Assembly: GCA_910579575.1 (NCBI GenBank)
Contig: CAJTUM010000003.1
Coordinates: 62,001-126,000, forward strand
Origin: an uncultured Eubacteriales bacterium
Lineage (GTDB): Bacteria > Bacillota > Clostridia > Oscillospirales > Butyricicoccaceae
Length of the DNA stretch: 64,000 nt
Reading direction: 5' to 3'
Shown here in pieces: positions 59,043-64,000 of the stretch. Position 1 is the stretch's first letter; each line of letters starts with the position of its first letter. A program made the position numbers and the translations under genes. The notes under the pieces were generated by a model. The model made no database searches, was not told the origin of the DNA, and worked only from the letters and a program-made list of their open reading frames with translations.

Positions 59043-59872
59043 TCATTTCAAGTCATTGGGGTCTGTGTTACATATAATTTGGACAACGTCTAATCTTGAT
59101 CTGTCGACAGTGCAAAAGTTGCTCCACTGTTCTTCTGTGCCGCCATAATATATTTTTTTAACGTTGCGAAAGTAAGACCATCCTTTGAATTCCTCCAACG
59201 AAGCAGGAAGATATACATATTCAATTCCAAAATTACTAAAAATGTTGTCAGAAATATGTCTGGTTCCATCTGGGATGATTACGCTTGTTACTCTATGAAG
59301 CGCAAAGGTTCCGTCAAAGGAAACGACATACATGGCAGTTCCTTCTACGTCATACGATGAATTGGTACGAACTTTCTTGCTGTTTCCTCTATAATTCTTG
59401 ATGTATATCTCGTTTCCGTCAATGTAATATTCAAACTGATCCAAATCAGCATACGACGACGCCCAAACAGAGTTTGATTCTATATCATGTTCTACTTCTT
59501 CACTGGGCAGCGCGCTAACAATAAGGACAACAAGCCATGCCGCCGATAATATAACGGCTCGCCGTCTTTTATCCAACCGCAACGCTGGGTTTTCCAAAAC
59601 CACATGGAAAGCGCGATTGGCCAAAGGATAAGAAAAAAGAAATACCGCCAGCCTGAACGCTTCCCATCTTTTTCAATTTCCCAAGTATACCCACAATCGC
59701 CACAAAAGCCGACTGTTTTATAATCAATTGTTTGGCGTCCCTTTCTTATGTCGGAAGGGAAAATCCAACTTCTTTTCACGCCTGTTCGCTTATAAGAGCT
59801 GTTATAGAATGTTCCCACTGTCTCTCTCTGAAATTGTATATTGGTTCCCCCGTATTTTGGACAAACTGCCAT
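59043..59872 (-). pseudogene. Frameshifted zinc-ribbon/LRR membrane protein
   Basis: Two overlapping frames make one protein. The first begins MAVCPKYGGTNIQFQRETVG (AAGGAGG upstream), reaches FCGDCGYTWEIE and a helix LILWPIALSMWFWKT; the second carries on as ALRLDKRRRAVILSAAWLVV, then a short BspA-like LRR (SVIIPDGTRHISDNIF, VKKIYYGGTEEQWSNF). One extra base in the CCC run at 59587-59589 would join them as WKTPALRLDK. The N-terminal zinc ribbon reads CPKYGG where CPKCGG is usual, so one metal ligand is also lost. Confidence 0.75.
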
Positions 59873-59917
59873 TGGAAATCCTCCTTTCTCAAATAATACC
59901 GAATGAATATGCAAAAC

Positions 59918-60194
59918 TCAACCACGAAGTTCAAGCCATCCTCTGCCGTTTTTGACGATCCCAGCCCATTCCAATATAGCCGCCACTACAAACGAGGGGT
60001 CAAAACCGCTGCCGCCTAACGCCGCGCCAAAGTATTCGCGCAAGATGACGCCGGAAATTGTATCTAATCCACATTTTTTGAGCCAAGAGGGGCGCGCCCT
60101 TCATTCTTTCTTAAAAAGTCTACTACAAGGCCGAAATTTTCAATCTATCGCCGCAAGATGGACAAAGTTGAACTGGCTTTCTTATATTCTTCAT
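59918..60194 (-). pseudogene. Remnant of a zinc-ribbon membrane protein
   Basis: From ATG 60194 the frame reads MKNIRKPVQLCPSCGDRLKI and meets two stops after ISAL. A second frame continues with SRLFKKE, a stop where Trp is expected, then RARPSWLKKCGLDTISGVIL and GGSGFDPSFVVAAILEWAG to a stop at 59918. Together they look like one decayed gene. The rest of 59873-60413 has only the inverted repeat at 60308 and nothing else recognised. Confidence 0.5.
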
Positions 60195-60307
60195 CCCTCA
60201 AACGTAGTTTAACATCGCATTCTCAACCCGTCAATAAGTAAAGAAAATATTTGTAATCGGATCTTCACGTATGGATAATTTTCAAAAACCAACCATAATA
60301 CGCTGCA

Positions 60308-60347
60308 ACATATGAGGGCGCTTCCAAATGGAAGCGCCCTCATATGT
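60308..60347. repeat. Perfect 18-bp inverted repeat
   Basis: ACATATGAGGGCGCTTCC pairs with GGAAGCGCCCTCATATGT around a four-base loop. No T tract on either strand, so it is not a standard terminator; it lies downstream of the 60414 gene and may still end or protect that transcript. Confidence 0.7.
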
Positions 60348-60413
60348 TATGCTGTTGCTTTCAATCGCAAATCCGCGTTGAATAAATCACTCTCTTCCGC
60401 GCTCTTTTTGCGT

Positions 60414-60875
60414 TCATTTTTGTCTCTTCTCTTTCACCCAACTGACGAAGCAGGTCAAAGGCGCTATGCCCAGCAATATGGTTAGAACGCCAAAACCCCG
60501 TTCCATATAAAACGCCGCAATGTACTGAAAGGAAACCCGGCATGGATCGGGGCTTTGCCGAAACGGCGCCCAAGAGGCCGCAAAAATCAGCAACATACTG
60601 ACCGTCAACACGTCATATAGCACAAAAAAGGTGCGCGAAAAGGAAATTTTCTGCCAAATCAAGCAAACCGCCAGCAACGTGAAGAAAGCAGGGGCAATAG
60701 CTTGGGCAATTATCCACAGTTTGCGAAAATAATCAAGCGCTTCCATAGAAGCGTCTATCCCTATGCCCTGTGGAAACCGATAATTCCATGCCCAAAACAG
60801 CCAGGCCGGTAACGCGGACGCCACCACAAACCCTCCAGCGCATAGCCTTGAAACCCAAATACATTTTCTATTCAT
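60414..60875 (-). CDS. Four-helix membrane protein, paralogue of the 61366 product
   Basis: 153 aa. MNRKCIWVSRLCAGGFVVAS starts helix 1, with ALPAWLFWAW after it; helices 2-4 lie at about 55-75, 82-100 and 122-142. WAPFRQSPDP follows helix 3. CIW-x-x-R and S-x-LPAW are shared with the neighbour. It is five bases downstream of the secreted gene at 60881. Function unknown. Confidence 0.7.
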   Translation of the reverse strand: MNRKCIWVSRLCAGGFVVASALPAWLFWAWNYRFPQGIGIDASMEALDYFRKLWIIAQAIAPAFFTLLAVCLIWQKISFSRTFFVLYDVLTVSMLLIFAASWAPFRQSPDPCRVSFQYIAAFYMERGFGVLTILLGIAPLTCFVSWVKEKRQK

Positions 60876-60880
60876 CAGTC

Positions 60881-61363
60881 TTAATCGCTTACTGTAGGAG
60901 CCGATTCCCCATTATGGACATAATATCTACTATGCCACCCTACATCACCAGCTCCTGAAATCGAATTTTCAATGTATACCCTAAAAAGATCATTATACCT
61001 AATGTGAATCCCATCCTCCAGTATGGTTGCATCACGCTTTTGATCCGTCAACCTTGGAAGATATTCAATACCACCGTCTTGCACAAATTCTACACTCTGA
61101 ATAAGCGGATAATCATAATCGCCCTGTTCAAAAAGGGTTTTTGTTTTCGCTTCAAATTCAGTCGCCTTGTCGTTGCCCAATGCATCTTTCAAATGATATT
61201 GAGAAGGCTCACCATACGGTGCGGAAATAAAATTTCGGAACACCCCCGGCACCCTGGACACAACCTCTCCTTCCCCTACCAGAGAACCGGCAAAAGCTGA
61301 AAGTTGGAGCGTTGCGCACAAAAGCATCGCGCAACAAACCAAGCGGAAGCTCATTTTTTTCAT
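60881..61363 (-). CDS. Secreted protein of unknown function
   Basis: 160 aa. Signal peptide MKKMSFRLVCCAMLLCATLQ to SAFAG. The mature part is mixed alpha/beta: FRNFISAPYGEPSQYHLKDA, LIQSVEFVQDGGIEYLPRLT, then DGIHIRYNDLFRVYIENSIS. AGGAGG precedes the ATG and overlaps the end of the membrane gene upstream (gap two bases). Part of a membrane-secreted-membrane run. Confidence 0.72.
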   Translation of the reverse strand: MKKMSFRLVCCAMLLCATLQLSAFAGSLVGEGEVVSRVPGVFRNFISAPYGEPSQYHLKDALGNDKATEFEAKTKTLFEQGDYDYPLIQSVEFVQDGGIEYLPRLTDQKRDATILEDGIHIRYNDLFRVYIENSISGAGDVGWHSRYYVHNGESAPTVSD

Positions 61364-61365
61364 CT

Positions 61366-61884
61366 TTATTTCTTCCTCCGTTTAAAACCACGATATAATA
61401 TGGTTATTATAGGCGTGAACAATAGCACCAACTGTGCGCCTCCGATCCCTCCTCTCCTTATCGAATAGGGAACTGTATACCGAGACAATAAACCTAAAAA
61501 GCTCATATATCTCATCTTACCAGGCATCGAATAATAGGGGACCCATGTGAGGCAAAGGATAATCAGCAGGATAGTGAAAAGAACAGCAGATGCCCAAACA
61601 GCCAGTCTGGCAGGGCTGTTCCCAAGATACAGGCAACACATCACAATCAACAGAAGAAGGATGGGCATGAGATATTGCACAATGGCATAAGACACAACGT
61701 GAAGTCGGGGACTTAACTCTTGATAACGCTGTATACAGTTAATCCGGACGGAACCTCTATAAAGCGCATAATCAGTATTGCGCACCAAGTGCATCAAATA
61801 CCACTCAAACCAAGCAGGAAGCACCGAAATGAAAACCATCACTACCATAAAAAGATTTCTGAATATCCAAATACACTTCTTCAT
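61366..61884 (-). CDS. Four-helix membrane protein
   Basis: 172 aa. MKKCIWIFRNLFMVVMVFIS with SVLPAWFEWY; a loop of about 35 residues; helices at about 65-85, 92-112 and 140-160; TWVPYYSMPGKMRY after helix 3. Similar to the 60414 product in order and motifs, so the two come from a duplication. No family recognised. Confidence 0.7.
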   Translation of the reverse strand: MKKCIWIFRNLFMVVMVFISVLPAWFEWYLMHLVRNTDYALYRGSVRINCIQRYQELSPRLHVVSYAIVQYLMPILLLLIVMCCLYLGNSPARLAVWASAVLFTILLIILCLTWVPYYSMPGKMRYMSFLGLLSRYTVPYSIRRGGIGGAQLVLLFTPIITILYRGFKRRKK

Positions 61885-61902
61885 AATTCGTTTTCCTTTT
61901 TC

Positions 61903-62637
61903 TTATAAAGAGGATGAAAATGAGTACTGATGCCTTCCAAAATCAATGGGAATTACTACTTGATGCCCATCCCAAATATCAAGCTCTACTTCGACATCAA
62001 ATGCAAAATAAAAATTAACAGACGTTCGATTAGACGATACATTTGCGCTTGATGCTTCATTCATAAACCATATTTTTTAAACTGCCCTATCGCAGTATGA
62101 GGAAGATACGACTCTATCTTTATAGGGTCATTCACAACAGACCCGGTTGCAGAAAGCAATTTTCTTGTATCCATATCGTATTTCATCGCGACTTTCAAAT
62201 TATAAGTCACCTTAATATTCCAATCATAGTTCGGGTCAGCCGCTCCTACCCATTGTGACATATCCGTTTTTGGCAATATATACATCAATACTGTGGGACT
62301 ATAGACGATCCGTTCAGCAGTCGCGCCAGCAACAGAAGCGACTTCAAATATCCCAATATTTTTTATAATACTCAATCAAAATATCCTCAATACGCCCTGC
62401 CTGATACAAGGATATCGTATCTCCAAAAAACTCATTTGTGATATCTTTTCCTTGTCGATCAAAGATCTTATAATCAACAACAACATCATCTGATAACATC
62501 ATGCTCCTGGAGTAAAAACCATGCAACATTTGAAGAAACTCAGCATCATCTTTGGCATCCGCCGCCCAAATCGAAGACGAACCGAGACACATAAGCACCG
62601 CACATACGATCCAAAAACATAAAAACTTCTTTTTCAT
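61903..62637 (-). pseudogene. Frameshifted secreted-protein gene
   Basis: From ATG 62637 a signal peptide (MKKKFLCFWIVCAVLMCLGS) and 91 residues lead to EYYKKYWDI and a stop. Removing one A from the A6 tract at 62359-62364 gives EYYKNIGIFEVASVAGATAE and continues to KKYGL at 62061. A further frame of 53 codons (MNEASSANVSS to FSSSL, 61903-62064) overlaps that stop; one extra T would join it too. It could instead be a separate coupled small gene. Two indels in one gene suggest decay, or sequencing error. Confidence 0.65.
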
Positions 62638-62787
62638 AAAAAATTTCTCTGTTCTCAATACTACCATATGTCTTTTCTTTCTGCTGATATAATTTTACTA
62701 TATTTTCTTTCTATTTTCAATATGAAAATTTCACAAATATAACATTTAATTTTTATATAAATCAACCAAAAACACTTCTATTTCTCT

Positions 62788-62824
62788 AAAAAATCCACCC
62801 AGATTCATTTTATCTGGGTGGATT
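62788..62824 (-). terminator. Terminator of the CNNM/HlyC-type gene
   Basis: Twelve-base stem AATCCACCCAGA with TCTGGGTGGATT, followed by six T on the minus strand. The 62638-62787 stretch is AT-rich and empty. Confidence 0.85.
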
Positions 62825-62849
62825 AGAGAATTGATTTGTTTCTCTCGCT

Positions 62850-64000
62850 TTATTTGCCCTTGTCCTCGGACTCTGGTTCCACTGTGATGCGGACCTGGTC
62901 CACCCGGCGCTCGTCCATGGCCAGCACGGCGACGGTCAGACGGTCGTAGGTAAAGGAATCCCCCGCTTCGGGGAAACGGTCCAGCATTTCGGTGATCCAG
63001 CCCCCCAGGGTGGTATATTCGCTCTCAAATTCTCGGGGCTCATATTCCACCGCTTCAAAGGCGTCGTAAATATTCATATTGCCGTCCAGCAAAAATTCGT
63101 TTTCCGACATTTCGGTGACGTCGCTTTCCACCTCGTCGGTTTCGTCGAAGATATCTCCCACGATTTCTTCCAGGATATCCTCCATGGTCACCAAACCCAT
63201 GGTGCCGCCGAAGCCGTCCAACACGATGGCCATATTGCAGCGCTCTTCCCGCATTTCCCGCAGCATATCGGAGATATTTTTCGTCATATGGACGAATTTG
63301 GGCTCCCTCATCAAAGAGGAAAGGTCTTTCATAACGCCGTTTTCCGCCCCGATGGCCTGCTTGAGCAGCTGGTTGACATTGACAATGCCCACAATATGAT
63401 CCAGATTGCCCTTATACAGGGGAATGCGGGTATAGTGGGAGATCTCCTCGTTGGCTAGCAGTTCTTCCGCGCTGGCGTCCACGTCGAAGGCCACCATGTC
63501 CACTCGGGGGATCATGATTTCATGGGCGGTGATATCCGAAAACTCGATGACGGACTTGATGAGTTCGCTTTCCGACTCGGTAATAACGCCTTCGTCCTGG
63601 ATGGATTCCACCACCATCACCAGCTCCTCGTCGGTCATGGCAGGTTCAATTTCCGCCGGCGTCCACAGGCGGGACAGGGCGTCCACCCCCTTTGTGACCA
63701 GCCAGACCACCGGCTTAAACAGGCCCACAAAAAACTTCAGCGGGCCGCTATAGACCAAAACCAACCAGTTGCAATATTCCGCCGCCAGAATTTTAGGGAT
63801 GATTTCACCGAAAATCAGCAGGATGACGGTGGTAATTAGCTCAGCGTACATCTGCCCCTTTTTGGGGCTGAAGCCCAAGGCCAAGGTGGTGACCACAGCG
63901 GTTGTAGCAATATTCACCAGATTGTTGCCCACCAGCACAGTGGAAAGGGTTTCGGTGTAGCGTTCGTTGATCTCCTGGGCTCGAAGGGCTTTTTTGTCCC
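62850..64000 (-). CDS. CNNM/HlyC-type transporter (partial, runs off the right edge)
   Basis: At least 383 aa visible; the frame is open to base 64000 (in-frame residues DKKALRAQEINERYTETLST precede the first possible internal start), so the true start lies beyond the window. The end of the DUF21 membrane domain (VNIATTAVVTTLALGF, TTVILLIFGEIIPKILAAEY) is followed by two CBS domains (MIPRVDMVAFDVDASAEELL; LREMREERCNMAIVLDGFGG) and the CorC/HlyC C-terminal domain (EFLLDGNMNIYDAFEAVEYE, YTTLGGWITEMLDRFPEAGD). Such proteins export or sense Mg2+ or Co2+. Confidence 0.93.
   Translation of the reverse strand, partial: DKKALRAQEINERYTETLSTVLVGNNLVNIATTAVVTTLALGFSPKKGQMYAELITTVILLIFGEIIPKILAAEYCNWLVLVYSGPLKFFVGLFKPVVWLVTKGVDALSRLWTPAEIEPAMTDEELVMVVESIQDEGVITESESELIKSVIEFSDITAHEIMIPRVDMVAFDVDASAEELLANEEISHYTRIPLYKGNLDHIVGIVNVNQLLKQAIGAENGVMKDLSSLMREPKFVHMTKNISDMLREMREERCNMAIVLDGFGGTMGLVTMEDILEEIVGDIFDETDEVESDVTEMSENEFLLDGNMNIYDAFEAVEYEPREFESEYTTLGGWITEMLDRFPEAGDSFTYDRLTVAVLAMDERRVDQVRITVEPESEDKGK

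Noticed and set aside
59952..60212. Plus-strand open frame of 86 codons
   Set aside because: It lies opposite the decayed zinc-ribbon gene, has no ribosome site and no recognisable features.
60308..60347. Transposon end or attachment site at the perfect inverted repeat
   Set aside because: Only one copy, no target duplication and no recombinase or transposase gene in the window.
1..64000. CRISPR array, prophage, insertion sequence or rRNA operon
   Set aside because: No regularly spaced repeats, transposase, integrase or phage structural genes and no rRNA-like sequence were found.

Overview
The window looks like a chromosome segment from a spore-forming, anaerobic member of the Clostridia. 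The backbone is GC-rich. Sporulation genes (yabP, yabQ, an intact sigK and two orphan Spo0A-type DNA-binding domains) sit beside a V-type ATPase, a two-subunit class I fumarase, HemW, LepA and several radical-SAM or FeS proteins. Strong AGGAGG-type ribosome sites and TTGACA/TATAAT promoters fit a Firmicute. I cannot name the genus from sequence alone; a gut Oscillospirales- or Christensenellales-like lineage is a guess.

Layout. 0-10 kb (minus strand): fumarase alpha, an S1-domain protein, divIC-like, yabQ, yabP, an S4-domain protein, HU, mazG, two cysteine-rich proteins, a PHP phosphatase, hemW and lepA. 10-15 kb: a cell-surface block with an ECF-type sigma factor and DUF4367 partner, plus secreted proteins ending in a four-cysteine zinc-ribbon-like domain and transcribed from three near-identical promoters. 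15-24.7 kb: CarD, an M32 carboxypeptidase, YebC, an ACT-domain protein, tRNA-Ser, a stand-alone Spo0A C-terminal domain, an amidohydrolase, a serine hydrolase and a pair of small anchored paralogues. 24.8-34 kb: two S9 peptidases flanking a double GNAT protein, a manganese riboswitch with mntP, a TPR protein, a FAD-Rieske oxidoreductase and sigK.

34-36.2 kb is a BlaI/BlaR-like module with two small secreted or anchored proteins. 36.2-44.5 kb holds the second Spo0A-C protein, a Uma2 protein, a phytoene-desaturase-like flavoprotein, a HAD phosphatase and a run of radical SAM, CCA-adding enzyme, methyltransferase, TrmO and LRR genes. 44.6-53.3 kb is a nine-gene V-type ATPase operon (transcribed G/H-C-I-K-F-E-A-B-D). 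53.5-56.1 kb carries a copper-amine-oxidase-N surface protein and a YtcJ-like amidohydrolase.

56.2-62.7 kb is an AT-richer accessory island of small secreted and membrane proteins, including a metzincin protease. Several of its genes are broken by single-base changes in short homopolymers. The window ends inside a CNNM/HlyC-type transporter gene.

The most unusual material: two receiver-less Spo0A effector domains with 0A-box-like sequences upstream; the shared promoter element over secreted zinc-ribbon genes beside the sigma factor; recurring pairs of a four-helix membrane protein with a secreted partner; and the decaying metzincin island. No CRISPR array, insertion sequence or prophage was seen.
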